From: JBMZCV01 sp049613665
GTDB lineage: Bacteria > Bacteroidota > Bacteroidia > Chitinophagales > UBA2359
Length of the DNA stretch: 64,000 bases
Assembly: GCA_049613665.1 (NCBI GenBank)
Contig: JBMZCV010000004.1
Coordinates: 14,286 to 78,285, forward strand
Direction: 5' to 3'
In this document: positions 33,898-43,254 of the stretch, piece by piece
Numbering within the stretch: the stretch's first letter is position 1
Layout: each line of letters begins with the position of its first letter
The notes under the pieces: generated by a model
The model's database searches: none
Told to the model about the DNA's origin: nothing
What the model saw: the letters and a program-made list of their open reading frames with translations, nothing else
Translations under genes and position numbers: made by a program

Positions 33898-35202
33898 TTA
33901 CTCCTTTTCCAACAACTCCTGCAAATACCCATTCAAAAACAAATTTGTAGGGTCGAGTTGTCGTCTGATGTCGCAAAAAGCGTTCCATTTCGGATATAGC
34001 TCGCACAAATCTTCTGCCTTCAAAGTATGCAATTTGCCCCAATGTGGACGGCCATTATGATTGCGAAAAATGCTTTCGAGTGCTGCAAAATATTTTTTAT
34101 ATGGCTTTCCTTTGAACACATGAACCGAAATATGAGCCGAATCTCTTCCATAACAAGGACTTAGATAAATATCATCACCTTTGATAAAACGATTTTCGGT
34201 CGGAAAATGCACCTGAAAGCGGTATCTATCAATACAATCAACGATTTCTTCGCATATATCTTTGAAACTTTCGAGCGGCACATTATATTCCATCTCATTA
34301 AATTTGACCAAACGAGGCATAGCATATACTTTGTGACTCCAATCCAATTTGTTGGTTTCACCTATCAAACTAGCTGACAATTTTGCGACCGAAGCCGACA
34401 TAGCAGGCACAACACGAGTCATACTGCTTACTGCTCCCAAAACCATATTTTCAAGCACCAAATCATTCAAATAATTGACTTTTGTATAAGGCTTTACGGC
34501 TTCTTGTGAAATGTTACTGAATTTGTTTTGTACTGTTTTGGTATGCGGAAACCAATAAAACTCATAATTTCTATTGTTGGCGATATATTCATCTAAATTA
34601 TTTAAACAAGAAGCAAAATTTTCTTTGTTGGACACAAAATGAAGCTTATAAGCTGGCACACATTGAATAGTTATTTTGCTGATAACACCCAAAGTACCGA
34701 GTGAAAGTTGAGCCGCTTTGAAAATATGTGGATTTTTTTCTGCGGAACATTCTAGCACTTCGCCGCTTGCCGTAACAAGGCTTAAACCGACAACTTGCGT
34801 TGGAATAATACCCAAATTAATACCTGTGCCATGTGTGCCTGTACCAATTGCACCAGCGATAGACTGCACATCAATATCGCCCAAATTTTCCATTGCCAAG
34901 CCATTTTCAAACAACAACTCGCCCAAATATTTTATTTTCGTGCCTGCATAAACCGTTGCTTGCTTTTTTTCGAGGTCAATGCTTTCGATGCCTTGATATT
35001 TGTCGAGCGATACCAAAGCCATTTGCGTTTCAAACAAAGGATTCCAAGAATGTGCCGAACCGATGATACGAATTTTGCGATTTTTAACCGCACATTTTTT
35101 GATTATTTTAACAATTTCGCTTTCGCTTGTTGGAAAATAAACTTTTTCTGGGGTAAACTGAACAATGCCAGACCAATTTTTCCACTTCTTTTTTGCTGTC
35201 AT
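33898..35202 (-). CDS. FAD-linked sugar-lactone oxidase (ALO/gulonolactone oxidase-like)
   Basis: 434 residues. FAD-binding type 4 (VAO-like) domain at about 15-180: FPTSESEIVKIIKKCAVKNRKIRIIGSAHSW, with His51 a candidate for covalent FAD attachment, and SIAGAIGTGTHGTG. The C-terminal domain ends with NHNGRPHWGKLHTL, the HWGK signature of D-arabinono-lactone oxidases and related alditol oxidases. The substrate is probably a sugar lactone or polyol with oxygen as acceptor, but cannot be fixed from sequence. No signal peptide. Monocistronic. Confidence 0.85.
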   Translation of the reverse strand: MTAKKKWKNWSGIVQFTPEKVYFPTSESEIVKIIKKCAVKNRKIRIIGSAHSWNPLFETQMALVSLDKYQGIESIDLEKKQATVYAGTKIKYLGELLFENGLAMENLGDIDVQSIAGAIGTGTHGTGINLGIIPTQVVGLSLVTASGEVLECSAEKNPHIFKAAQLSLGTLGVISKITIQCVPAYKLHFVSNKENFASCLNNLDEYIANNRNYEFYWFPHTKTVQNKFSNISQEAVKPYTKVNYLNDLVLENMVLGAVSSMTRVVPAMSASVAKLSASLIGETNKLDWSHKVYAMPRLVKFNEMEYNVPLESFKDICEEIVDCIDRYRFQVHFPTENRFIKGDDIYLSPCYGRDSAHISVHVFKGKPYKKYFAALESIFRNHNGRPHWGKLHTLKAEDLCELYPKWNAFCDIRRQLDPTNLFLNGYLQELLEKE

Positions 35203-35264
35203 AGTTCTTTATAATGTTTTTGTGAATGCTTTCGTTATTTTCTTGTTGAAACCCATCATGTCTA

Positions 35265-35362
35265 AGAGGTTGTTTAAATTTTGTTTTTGATGCTGAAAAA
35301 GTTAGATTTTTTGCTCAAATTAATACTTTTTTAAGCCAAAGGATAGAATTTAAACAGCCTCT
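35265..35362. mobile_element. Family F MITE-like element, short copy
   Basis: 98 bp, ends AGAGGTTGTTTAAATTTT / AATTTAAACAGCCTCT. Identical block order to 21703-21865 (TTTTTGATGCTGAAAAAG, TTTTTAAGCCAAAG) but lacking the central part that contains GCATAGCACCGCTACGG. Confidence 0.7.
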
Positions 35363-35394
35363 AAGCTAATTTAAAGTTTTTTCTTCAACAATAA

Positions 35395-35480
35395 GAAAAA
35401 AATGACTTATTTTTCTAGCCAAAAGAGTCAAATATAAAAAGTTGTGAACTCTTATTGTTTAGAAATAAGTCATTTCTTAT
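35395..35480. repeat. Family G inverted repeat, copy 1
   Basis: AAATGACTTATTTTTCTAGCC ... TTTAGAAATAAGTCATTTCTT: arms of about 15 bp, interior with AAGAGTCAAAT. It aligns with 63787-63875; a fragment is at 4515-4551. Confidence 0.65.
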
Positions 35481-35551
35481 AGCTTGAAAACTTATATGAA
35501 TTTATGTTAGAAGGTGCTAAAACGAGCGAAAATAACTATAAACTACATTTT

Positions 35552-36619
35552 TTAAATAGGAAATTTTTCGCTCAAGGCGATACTGTCTAATGTTGAGCCG
35601 ATTTCTTCCGAAATTTCACCAGCCAAAGAGATAGTAAAAATAGTACCTTTAGGTTTGTTATCGCTTACAACTATGCTTCCATTGTGATATTCGGTCAGTT
35701 GTTTTACCAAAAACAAACCTAAACCTGTGCCTTTCGTTTTGCGAGTATCTTCGCTGCCTACACGATAAAACTTGTTGAAAATACGTTTTTTATCTTCCTC
35801 AGGAATACCTACACCATTGTCTGCAACGCTAAAATAGGCTTTTTTATTTTTGTAAATCACGCCTATCTCAATTTCTGGGTCTTTAGGCGAATATTTGATA
35901 GCGTTTTCTATCAAATTGATAACCATAGAAGTGATAGCAATAGGGTCGCCTGTTATATAAACATCTTTTTGCACCGATAATTTGATAGGCACATTGCGAC
36001 CAATACCATCTTTTAGTTTGCGAGTAGTTTCGGTAGCTACTTGCGAAAGATTGATTTCTTGTGTCGCAAAGCTGATAGATTGGTTTTCTATTTTGGCAGC
36101 CATCAATATGTTATCGACCAAATTTTTCAGTCTTTCCGTATCTTTTATTGCATTGTTTAGAAGGCGAGTACGCCATTTTTCTTCCAAATTTTTGCGATTC
36201 AACAAGGTTTCTATCGATATTTTTAGACCAGCAATAGGCGATTTTAACTCATGTGTAATTGATAACAAGAAGTTTCTTTGTTGTCTGTTCAACAACAATT
36301 CTTTTCTAATGCCAGAGTGAATTTGATAAGAACCCAAAACTAAGATAAGAAAAAATACAAATCCTTCACCAAAAATTTGGAACAATTCGGTTCTATATTC
36401 CTCTTCTATTTTTTCAGATGTAGGCGAGTTTTCATAATAACTTTTTTCTCCTAATTTTGAGAGTTCATAAGCAATTTCTTCTTTTTCGTGGCTCAATTTT
36501 CTAATAGTTTCAGCATTGTTGAGGTGCAAGATTGTCCACCAAATTGCTGCGGCAAATACATAAGCAACAAGAATGTAATAAATTGTTAGAGGCCTTAATA
36601 TATTTTTCAGTTGTATCAT
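35552..36619 (-). CDS. Membrane-bound sensor histidine kinase
   Basis: 355 residues. Two membrane segments (about 12-32 and 85-101) with a short periplasmic region between, then HisKA with His123 in SITHELKSPIAGLKIS and an HATPase with NLIENAIKYSP, VADNGVGIP and GTGLGLFLVKQL. No HAMP or PAS domain is visible. No response regulator gene is adjacent: the next gene upstream is the PhoD-like phosphatase, after a terminator. Its partner must be elsewhere. Confidence 0.9.
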   Translation of the reverse strand: MIQLKNILRPLTIYYILVAYVFAAAIWWTILHLNNAETIRKLSHEKEEIAYELSKLGEKSYYENSPTSEKIEEEYRTELFQIFGEGFVFFLILVLGSYQIHSGIRKELLLNRQQRNFLLSITHELKSPIAGLKISIETLLNRKNLEEKWRTRLLNNAIKDTERLKNLVDNILMAAKIENQSISFATQEINLSQVATETTRKLKDGIGRNVPIKLSVQKDVYITGDPIAITSMVINLIENAIKYSPKDPEIEIGVIYKNKKAYFSVADNGVGIPEEDKKRIFNKFYRVGSEDTRKTKGTGLGLFLVKQLTEYHNGSIVVSDNKPKGTIFTISLAGEISEEIGSTLDSIALSEKFPI

Positions 36620-36642
36620 ATAAAAGAATACTTTTTTTAAAC

Positions 36643-36685
36643 AAAAAGCTGCTAAATAAAATGTTTATTCTTGTTAGCAGCCTTT
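36643..36685 (-). terminator. Terminator of the PhoD-like gene
   Basis: On the minus strand, AAGGCTGCTAAC ... TTTAGCAGCTTTTTG: a GCTGCTAA/TTAGCAGC stem followed by T residues, between the phosphatase and kinase genes. Confidence 0.65.
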
Positions 36686-36734
36686 CAATATACATCAATT
36701 TAGAGATAACGCCAAACTTTTGTTCTGTTTATTT

Positions 36735-38084
36735 TTATTTCAAATCGTTTTCGTGCCACATTTTTGACCATACTTTTTTGCCCCATTTATTAATGATTTT
36801 CACCTCACAAAGTCGGTCTCCTTTTTCGCCTCTAATGCTAAAATGTGCAAAGTTGGGATACCAATATTTTGTTTTCTTTACTGCTAAAGGATTTTTAGGA
36901 GACGAAATTTTGAATGGAAAGTTGAGCGTTTCACTACTTATAGGCGAAGTTGTCACTTCATACAAATCATAAGTATCTGGGCGTTTTAGGCAATATAATT
37001 CGCTAACATGACGGTCGCCACTTACCCAAATGATGCCTTTGATGTCGTTTTCGGCAATAAAATCTAAGATTTCCTGCCTTTCTTTCGGAAACTGTTTGAA
37101 GCCTTCACCACCGCCATGTTCGCTCAAAAATTGCACACCAGACATCACAATTTTAAAAGTTGCTTTAGATTCTAACAAACTTTTTTTGAACCATTCCAAT
37201 TGCTCTATTCCCAAAGTTGAACCATTTTTGTCGCTCAAAGCACTTTTATGATAGCGATTGTCCAATAAGAAAATTTCGGCATCTTGATAAGTAAAATTGC
37301 TAAAAACGCCTTTTGTGTCTTTTGTTCCATAAAAAGCATTACCCCAAAACTGTTGAAATAAGTCTAAAGTAACATCTTTTTGAGCATAATTTTTGTCGGC
37401 ATTATTAGGGCCATAATCATGGTCGTCCCAAGTAGCATAGTTTGGGCGTGTTTTTATCAATTTGTTTACAGGCTTGTGCAAACGAGTATGAATATGTCGC
37501 CGCATCATATTGTTTGGATTGTCAAAATCATCATTTCGCAAATACGAATTGTCGCCAATCCAAACATTGAAGTCTGCATTTGTTTTTTGCATTTTTTTGA
37601 AAATTAAATTATTGATGCCAGGCTGCGACCAATATTTAAAAAAGTTATCGGCAATTTTGGTACAAGAACCTGTCAGAAATGAAAAATTCTCATAGTTATT
37701 TTGGTGAAAAGTTTTTATTTTTTGCTTTTCCACAAACACATCATTCAATTTGATATTGATAACATAAGTAGTGTTGGCTTCCAGATTTTCGAAGGTAAAA
37801 AGACAAGGAAAATAGCCATCTACCCAGTCGTTTCGATTGATGATAAGCTCTTTTTTTTGCAAAGCCTCACTACTATTTAAATCATATAAGTCCAAACTTA
37901 CTTTTTGAGCATATTGTGTCATAAGCCAAACCGTAGTGCTATTTTCGGTGGTATGTGCTTGCATTAGCCCAGCCGCAATTTTGGTGTTTGCTGTTTGTGC
38001 CTGCAACAAATTGGCATTTTGAAGATTAAGAAAGAGTAAGGTAAAGATGAGTAAGCTTGAAAAAATAGTTTTTATGTGCTTCAT
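36735..38084 (-). CDS. PhoD-like alkaline phosphatase family protein
   Basis: 449 residues from ATG 38084, which begins a clear signal peptide (SSLLIFTLLFLNLQNANLLQAQ). The open frame continues 59 codons upstream, across the divergent promoter region, without coding character. An N-terminal fibronectin-like domain is followed by the metallophosphatase core: TGSCTK, NADFNVWIGDNSYL, TWDDHDYGPNN (PhoD signature), DNRYHKS and IIWVSGDRHVSEL. Metal-dependent periplasmic or secreted phosphodiesterase/phosphomonoesterase; role probably phosphate or phospholipid scavenging. Confidence 0.88.
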   Translation of the reverse strand: MKHIKTIFSSLLIFTLLFLNLQNANLLQAQTANTKIAAGLMQAHTTENSTTVWLMTQYAQKVSLDLYDLNSSEALQKKELIINRNDWVDGYFPCLFTFENLEANTTYVINIKLNDVFVEKQKIKTFHQNNYENFSFLTGSCTKIADNFFKYWSQPGINNLIFKKMQKTNADFNVWIGDNSYLRNDDFDNPNNMMRRHIHTRLHKPVNKLIKTRPNYATWDDHDYGPNNADKNYAQKDVTLDLFQQFWGNAFYGTKDTKGVFSNFTYQDAEIFLLDNRYHKSALSDKNGSTLGIEQLEWFKKSLLESKATFKIVMSGVQFLSEHGGGEGFKQFPKERQEILDFIAENDIKGIIWVSGDRHVSELYCLKRPDTYDLYEVTTSPISSETLNFPFKISSPKNPLAVKKTKYWYPNFAHFSIRGEKGDRLCEVKIINKWGKKVWSKMWHENDLK

Positions 38085-38262
38085 TTTATTTGTGCTTGTT
38101 TTTTGTGTTTTTGTTGAATATGCAAAGCTACAATAATTGCAGTAAATAGCGAATGTTGACTCATAGATTTTTTTATTTCTAGCAAATGGATGAAACTTGG
38201 TAGTATTGGGTTTTTGTTTTTTTGTTAGAAATGTGATATATTTATTGTTAAAACGTTTCAAA

Positions 38263-39471
38263 ATGAATAAAAATAATATATATCAAGGCAATTGCATATC
38301 GCTTTTTAGCCAAATAGAAGCGGAAACTATTGATTTGATTTATTTTGACCCGCCGTTTTTTACGCAAAAAAAACATAGTTTGCGAGCCAGAGATAATGCA
38401 AAAAAGTATGAATTTGACGATAGTTGGGCTTCATTAGAAGAATATTTGAGTTTAATCGAAGCGTGTTTGATAGCGTGTAAAAGGGTGTTGAAACCGACAG
38501 GGAATGTTTTTTTGCATTGTGATAAGGTGGCTTCACACTATTTGCGATTGTTGTTAGATAAAGTTTTTGGCAGGAATAATTTTAGAAGCGAAATTATTTG
38601 GAGCTATAAAAGATGGTCAAATTCTAAAAAAGGCTTGTTAAATTCGCATCAAAATATTTATTTTTATTCCAAATCTAAGGCTTTCAAATTCAATCAAATT
38701 TATAAAGATTATGCCGCTTCTACCAATATAGACCAGATTTTGCAAGAGCGAGAAAAAACTAAAAATGGCAAATCTGTTTACAAAAAAGATGCAAATGGAA
38801 AAGTTGTTTTAGGAAAAGCGAAAAAAGGTGTGCCGCTCACAGATATTTGGGAAATTCCATATCTCAATCCTAAAGCGAAAGAAAGAGTAGGCTACCCAAC
38901 GCAAAAACCTGTTTTGTTATTGAAACAAATTTTGAAAATAGCTTCCGATAAAGGCGATATCGTACTCGACCCTTTTTGCGGAAGCGGCACGACTTGCGTA
39001 GCTGCAAAGGCAATGGATAGACATTATATAGGCTTTGATATATCAAACGACGCTGTTGAATTGTCTAAAAGAAGGTTGCAAGAAATGGTCATTACCGAAT
39101 CTATTTTGCTAAAAAAAGGCAGAAGCAGCTACATAGAAAAATCTGAATTTGAAACGGCATTATTGAAAAGTATTGATGCGATTCCTGTGCAGAGAAATAA
39201 AGGCATTGACGGCTTTTTGAAAAGTCATTATGCAGGAAAACCTGTGCCTATTAAAATTCAAAGAGCCGATGAAACGCTTGAAAATGCTAAAGAAAAATTA
39301 GAAAAAGCAAGCAAAGGAAAAGGCTATCAACTGAAAATTTTAGTTCAAACAAAAGAAGAAACAAACAGCTCAATATTGTTTGGCATTAGTTATGATATTG
39401 AAATTATTAAAGCTAACCAATTGGAAATTGAGATTTTGAAACGGAAAATGGCTGTTATTGATAGAAGGTAA
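38263..39471 (+). CDS. DNA methyltransferase (beta-class N4/N6 amino-methylase)
   Basis: 402 residues from ATG 38263, just after a TATATTTA box near 38236. Motif IV DPPF (29-32) precedes motif I DPFCGSG (236-242), the beta-class order; the AdoMet pocket continues with GFDISNDAVELSKRRL. TQKPVLLLKQIL is the usual motif X region. About 120 C-terminal residues (NKGIDGFLKSHYAGKPVPIKIQRADET..., then a beta-rich end) follow the catalytic domain and may contribute to target recognition. No restriction endonuclease gene is adjacent, so it may be an orphan regulatory methylase or part of a split system. Confidence 0.85.
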   Translation: MNKNNIYQGNCISLFSQIEAETIDLIYFDPPFFTQKKHSLRARDNAKKYEFDDSWASLEEYLSLIEACLIACKRVLKPTGNVFLHCDKVASHYLRLLLDKVFGRNNFRSEIIWSYKRWSNSKKGLLNSHQNIYFYSKSKAFKFNQIYKDYAASTNIDQILQEREKTKNGKSVYKKDANGKVVLGKAKKGVPLTDIWEIPYLNPKAKERVGYPTQKPVLLLKQILKIASDKGDIVLDPFCGSGTTCVAAKAMDRHYIGFDISNDAVELSKRRLQEMVITESILLKKGRSSYIEKSEFETALLKSIDAIPVQRNKGIDGFLKSHYAGKPVPIKIQRADETLENAKEKLEKASKGKGYQLKILVQTKEETNSSILFGISYDIEIIKANQLEIEILKRKMAVIDRR

Positions 39472-39515
39472 TCTATTTTTTAGTTTTTTTGTTATCATTT
39501 TGATGAAAAAAATAA

Positions 39516-39523
39516 TATATTTG
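39516..39523 (+). promoter_or_regulatory. -7 box of the MuiA-like gene
   Basis: TATATTTG matches TAnnTTTG exactly, 39 bp before the ATG at 39563. The -33 part is unclear. Confidence 0.45.
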
Positions 39524-39562
39524 TGCATGATAATTTAATTGTTATAACTGAAAACTAGAAAA

Positions 39563-41173
39563 ATGTATAAACTTATTTTACTACTCAAATGTCTATTGCT
39601 TTTTCAATACTGTTTGGCTGATGAAATCACATCGCAGCAAATATTTAGTGAAATACAATCTGTTACGGCTTATTTGAATAATGCTGAAATACAAAGAACT
39701 GAAACTATTGACATTCCAACAGGAAAATCTGAAGTAGTTTTTGAAAACATCTCATCTAAAATTTTGGATAAAGGCCTGAAAGTTTCGATAAGTAATGATG
39801 TGAAAGTATATGCGGTGTCGATAGCTAAAAATGAAGGAGAACCGAAAAAGAGCAAAATAATGCTCGAATTGCAAGATAGCTTACTTCAAATTGGAAACAG
39901 ACAATTACAAAGCAAGCTGAGATTGGCAACCTTCAAAAAAGAATTGGAATTTTTGGTACTAAATATGAAAGTGCATAACAATTCAAATATTACATTTTCA
40001 AAAATTGATGAAGCACAAAAGTATTTTTCAAAAAAGGTAAATGGCGTTGAAGAAAAAATTTTGAAAGAAGAAAAAGTATTGGAGAAGCTCACAGCGAGGC
40101 ATCATTTTTTTCTGGAAAAAAACAAGAAAGCAGGCCAAAAAGCAAATGAAACCAACTCAAAAGTAAAAATTATTGTTTTGAGCGATAAAGCTACAACTTG
40201 CTCTATTCAATTGCGATACTTGGTGTCTCATGCACTTTGGAAACCCTTGTATGCGATGAGAGCAACCGAAGGCAGCGACATAATTCAGGTAGATTACCAA
40301 GCACAAATTTTTAATAATACAGGCGTTGATTGGAATGACAAACCTATCACTTTGGCGATATTAGATTCGTCTGATGATGTAGTGAAACCAGATTTGGAAA
40401 TATGGGCTTTAGATGGTGATGATTATGATTATTCGGACAATAACAACTCTTGGTCACGAAAAAAGAATAAGAAAAAAGAAAAGGAAACAGAAAAAGATGG
40501 CCTTGAATACGATATTTTGGAAATAGATGATTTGAGTACAAGGTTTGAATTGTCGGATTTGCACACGATTCCTTCCGATTCGATACCGCATTTAATTGAT
40601 GTAGCTAGTTACGAAAAGCCTGTTGAGTATTATAGCTTATCGATACCAAAAGTTAAAAATGGTGCTTATTTGATTGCTAGAATAAAAGATTGGGAAAATT
40701 TGGGACTGATGGATGGCATTGTGCATCTGTATTATAACAATAGTTATCAAGGTTTTTCAAATTTGGAAACGCAACATATTAATGATGTGCTAGATATTTC
40801 GCTAGGCCGTGACAATTCTTATACGGTTTCTAGGCGAAAAATAAATAGCAAGAGCAAAAAACGCTTGTTAGGTTTCACTATTGAGGAGAAAATGACTTAT
40901 GAAATTATGATAAGAAATAATAAAGACGAAAAAGGAGACTTGCAAATCATCGACCAAATACCTATTTCGACAAGCAAAGATGTAGAAGTAAAAATAACGG
41001 ACATTAGCAATGCTACGCTAGAACCCTTGACAGGCGAACTGAAATGGGATATTCGTTTGAAACCTAACGAAGTGAAAAAAATGGAAATAAAGTTTACGAT
41101 TAAGTATCCAAAAGGAAAAAAACATAAAATCAGATACAATAATCATAGGTATTTTTCGCCTAGATATTTTTAA
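39563..41173 (+). CDS. MuiA-type protein (DUF4140 + DUF4139)
   Basis: 536 residues with a signal peptide (to about residue 19). The N-terminal DUF4140-like region reads IQSVTAYLNNAEIQRTETIDIPTGKSEVVFENISSKI. A coiled-coil stretch follows (about 100-195), then a large beta-rich DUF4139-like domain (SIQLRYLVSHALWKPLYAMRA, YQAQIFNNTGVDW, YEIMIRNNKDEKGDLQIIDQIPIS, LKWDIRLKPNEVKKMEIKFTIKYPKG). An acidic Asp/Tyr/Asn-rich loop precedes KKNKKKEKETEKDG. Members are widespread in Bacteroidota, probably in the envelope, and of unknown biochemical function. Confidence 0.85.
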   Translation: MYKLILLLKCLLLFQYCLADEITSQQIFSEIQSVTAYLNNAEIQRTETIDIPTGKSEVVFENISSKILDKGLKVSISNDVKVYAVSIAKNEGEPKKSKIMLELQDSLLQIGNRQLQSKLRLATFKKELEFLVLNMKVHNNSNITFSKIDEAQKYFSKKVNGVEEKILKEEKVLEKLTARHHFFLEKNKKAGQKANETNSKVKIIVLSDKATTCSIQLRYLVSHALWKPLYAMRATEGSDIIQVDYQAQIFNNTGVDWNDKPITLAILDSSDDVVKPDLEIWALDGDDYDYSDNNNSWSRKKNKKKEKETEKDGLEYDILEIDDLSTRFELSDLHTIPSDSIPHLIDVASYEKPVEYYSLSIPKVKNGAYLIARIKDWENLGLMDGIVHLYYNNSYQGFSNLETQHINDVLDISLGRDNSYTVSRRKINSKSKKRLLGFTIEEKMTYEIMIRNNKDEKGDLQIIDQIPISTSKDVEVKITDISNATLEPLTGELKWDIRLKPNEVKKMEIKFTIKYPKGKKHKIRYNNHRYFSPRYF

Positions 41174-41203
41174 AATAATTATTTGAAATGCTATAAACAC
41201 ATC

Positions 41204-41662
41204 ATGAAAGAACTACTCAAAATTATTGATGAAATTGTTAAATATGGTTTAAAACCAGATATTGCAATTCAAGATAAAGAAAGAGATTTAGAAAAATACT
41301 TGGTAATGCTATATGCTAAATATTTTGAAGTGCAATGTGAAAATGATGATGCAGATTGTAGAGATTGTAATACAAAAAAAATGTTTCCTGATGTAATCGA
41401 AAATGTAAAGCGTAATTTTAAAGATTTTGGCTACTATTATACTGTACTAAATGCTGACAAAGTATTGCAGGAAGCCGAAAATGGAATAGGCGATGCTATA
41501 GACGATTTATCAGATATAATTTATGATTTGCTAGAAATAAAATGGCGAAAAGAAAATACTAGCGAAAATGATGCTTGCTTTTACTTTAAGCTTCTTTTTT
41601 ATGGTCATACTCAACAGCATTTGCTAGATTTATTGAATTATATGAAAAGTAAAGACGCTTAA
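41204..41662 (+). CDS. Conserved hypothetical protein, possibly DUF5063
   Basis: 152 residues from ATG 41204 (ATG 41183 would add seven unlikely residues). All-helical and acidic, no signal peptide. DAIDDLSDIIYDLLEIKWRKENTSENDACFYFKLLFYGHTQQHLLDLLNYM resembles the C-terminal half of DUF5063 proteins. A cysteine cluster (VQCENDDADCRDCNTKK) may bind metal. It starts 30 bp after the MuiA-like gene and is probably co-transcribed. Function unknown. Confidence 0.65.
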   Translation: MKELLKIIDEIVKYGLKPDIAIQDKERDLEKYLVMLYAKYFEVQCENDDADCRDCNTKKMFPDVIENVKRNFKDFGYYYTVLNADKVLQEAENGIGDAIDDLSDIIYDLLEIKWRKENTSENDACFYFKLLFYGHTQQHLLDLLNYMKSKDA

Positions 41663-41675
41663 ATTTTTTCGTGAA

Positions 41676-41717
41676 AATAAGGTGGTAGGCATTTTCAAAA
41701 TGCCTACCACCTTATTT
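41676..41717. terminator. Family A hairpin (copy 5) as bidirectional terminator
   Basis: AAAATAAGGTGGTAGGCATTTTC ... AATGCCTACCACCTTATTTT; the core 41681-41711 pairs without mismatch. It lies between convergent genes. A TTTTGTGAATAA end like family J follows at 41738-41750. Confidence 0.65.
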
Positions 41718-41799
41718 TTCTATTATTACCAATTAAAATTTTGTGAATAAAGGCTTAATGCCTTTATCTTTTGTTTGTTAAAATAACAAAATACATTTC

Positions 41800-43122
41800 C
41801 TAGTTTTCCACCAAAGCAAACACATATTTCTTCGCCAAAAAAGTCTGCAACAAAGAGCGAGCAATCATAAAAGTCGTCAAGGCCAGCCACAAAGCATGAT
41901 TTCCGAGATAAGGCTCTAGCAAAAAATAAACAGGCAAATAAAACAACACCGTAGAAGCCACCATAGTATTTCGCATCGCAACGGCAGCCGTAGCACCAAT
42001 ATAAATACCGTCCCAGATGTAAGCCGACATACTCACTATCGGTAGCAAAATGAGCCACGGCAAATAAGGACTTGCTTGTGCTATAATATCTTGATTTTCA
42101 GTAAATAATAAAAGCAATTTTTCGCCCATAAGAGCATAAACAATTGTGGCAGAAATGGCCAACACAAAGCCAGCACGAAACGAATAATAAATACTTTGCT
42201 TTAGCTTTTCGCTATTTTTCGCACCAATATATTTTCCTACCAAACTTTCGGCCGCAAAAGCAAAACCATCGGTAAAATAAGACATGAGCATCAAATATTC
42301 TAGCAAAATCTGATTGGCCGATAAAACCGTATCGCCAGCTTTGGCAGATTGCAAAGTGAAAAATGCAAAGGTGATGAGGAGAAAAAAAGTGCGTATGAAA
42401 ATGTTGGAATTGACAGCGAAAAAGTGTTTAAAATTGGCGATTTGCCAAAGCAATTTCTGCTCGAAATGGGAGAGGAGGGCCGTATATTTTTTTAGAAAAA
42501 GAAAAACTGCTAAACCCAAACCTGTATATTGTGCCAAAACGGTGGAATATGCTACACCTTCGGAAGTCATGCCGAGCAAATAGACAAATATTATGCTAAA
42601 AACGATATTTATTAGATTGATAGTCAGCATGACATACATCAAATATCGTGCGTTTTGCATACCCAAAAACCAGCCATTGAAAGCATACAAAGCGATAGTT
42701 GCAGGAGCTGCCCAAATTCTGATTTGATAATATTGCTTCGCCAAAAACTCTACTTCTGCACTTCCTTCTACTAGCCAAAACGCAAATATTTCCAATGGTT
42801 TTTGCAAACACAAAACGAAAATTCCCAAACTTATAGCCACTAACAAAGCTTGAGCCAACAATAAAATGATGTTTTTATCGTCTTTTCGGCCATATGCTTG
42901 AGCGGTAAGCCCTGTTGTTCCCATTCGCAAAAAGCCGACATTCCAATAAATGAAGTTGAAAATAACACCACCAACTGCTACTGCACCCAGATATTTTGGG
43001 TCGTTGAGGTGTCCCATCAAAATGGCATCTACCATAGAAAGCAAAGGAACGGTAATATTGCTTAGAATGTTTGGAATGGCTAAACGCCAAATTTCTTTTT
43101 GCATAGTTTTTATTTTTTCCAT
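41800..43122 (-). CDS. MATE family multidrug/metabolite exporter (DinF-like)
   Basis: 440 residues with about twelve membrane segments. The N-terminal half starts MQKEIWRLAIPNILSNITVPLLSMVDAILMGHL, the usual MATE opening, with MGTTGLTAQAYGRKD. The second half repeats the pattern with FFAVNSNIFIRTFFLL, SANQILLEYLMLMSYFTDGFAFAAESLVGKYIGAKN and WDGIYIGA. It belongs to the DinF side of the family, exporting cationic compounds with Na+ or H+. Downstream of the penicillin acylase gene but separated by a hairpin with a T run, so probably transcribed on its own. Confidence 0.9.
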   Translation of the reverse strand: MEKIKTMQKEIWRLAIPNILSNITVPLLSMVDAILMGHLNDPKYLGAVAVGGVIFNFIYWNVGFLRMGTTGLTAQAYGRKDDKNIILLLAQALLVAISLGIFVLCLQKPLEIFAFWLVEGSAEVEFLAKQYYQIRIWAAPATIALYAFNGWFLGMQNARYLMYVMLTINLINIVFSIIFVYLLGMTSEGVAYSTVLAQYTGLGLAVFLFLKKYTALLSHFEQKLLWQIANFKHFFAVNSNIFIRTFFLLITFAFFTLQSAKAGDTVLSANQILLEYLMLMSYFTDGFAFAAESLVGKYIGAKNSEKLKQSIYYSFRAGFVLAISATIVYALMGEKLLLLFTENQDIIAQASPYLPWLILLPIVSMSAYIWDGIYIGATAAVAMRNTMVASTVLFYLPVYFLLEPYLGNHALWLALTTFMIARSLLQTFLAKKYVFALVEN

Positions 43123-43126
43123 AAAA

Positions 43127-43157
43127 AAAATGACACATTCATAAAATGCGTCATTTT
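43127..43157 (-). terminator. Hairpin directly before the MATE start
   Basis: On the minus strand AAAATGACGCATT-TTATG-AATGTGTCATTTT (13-bp stem, one mismatch) runs straight into T residues and then the ATG at 43122. It could end the acylase transcript or sequester the MATE ribosome-binding region. A family E fragment lies just upstream (43172-43220). Confidence 0.55.
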
Positions 43158-43254
43158 CAATGAGTTGATTTTTTTAAGGCTTTTTTACTGAAAAATAGTA
43201 TGTTTTCCTTGCCAAAAAAAGCAAAGTAACTCATGCTGAATAGTTACAAAAATG

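Larger units (their letters stand above)
35203..35551. other. Gap with F and G elements
   Basis: 349 bp between two leftward genes, holding the short family F copy and a family G element back to back. No gene. Confidence 0.7.

Noticed and set aside
38085..38261. 59-codon extension of the PhoD-like gene
   Set aside because: It covers the divergent promoter region and precedes a normal signal peptide starting at 38084.
38197..38262. 22-codon extension of the methyltransferase
   Set aside because: It overlaps the TATATTTA promoter box; ATG 38263 directly precedes the catalytic domain.
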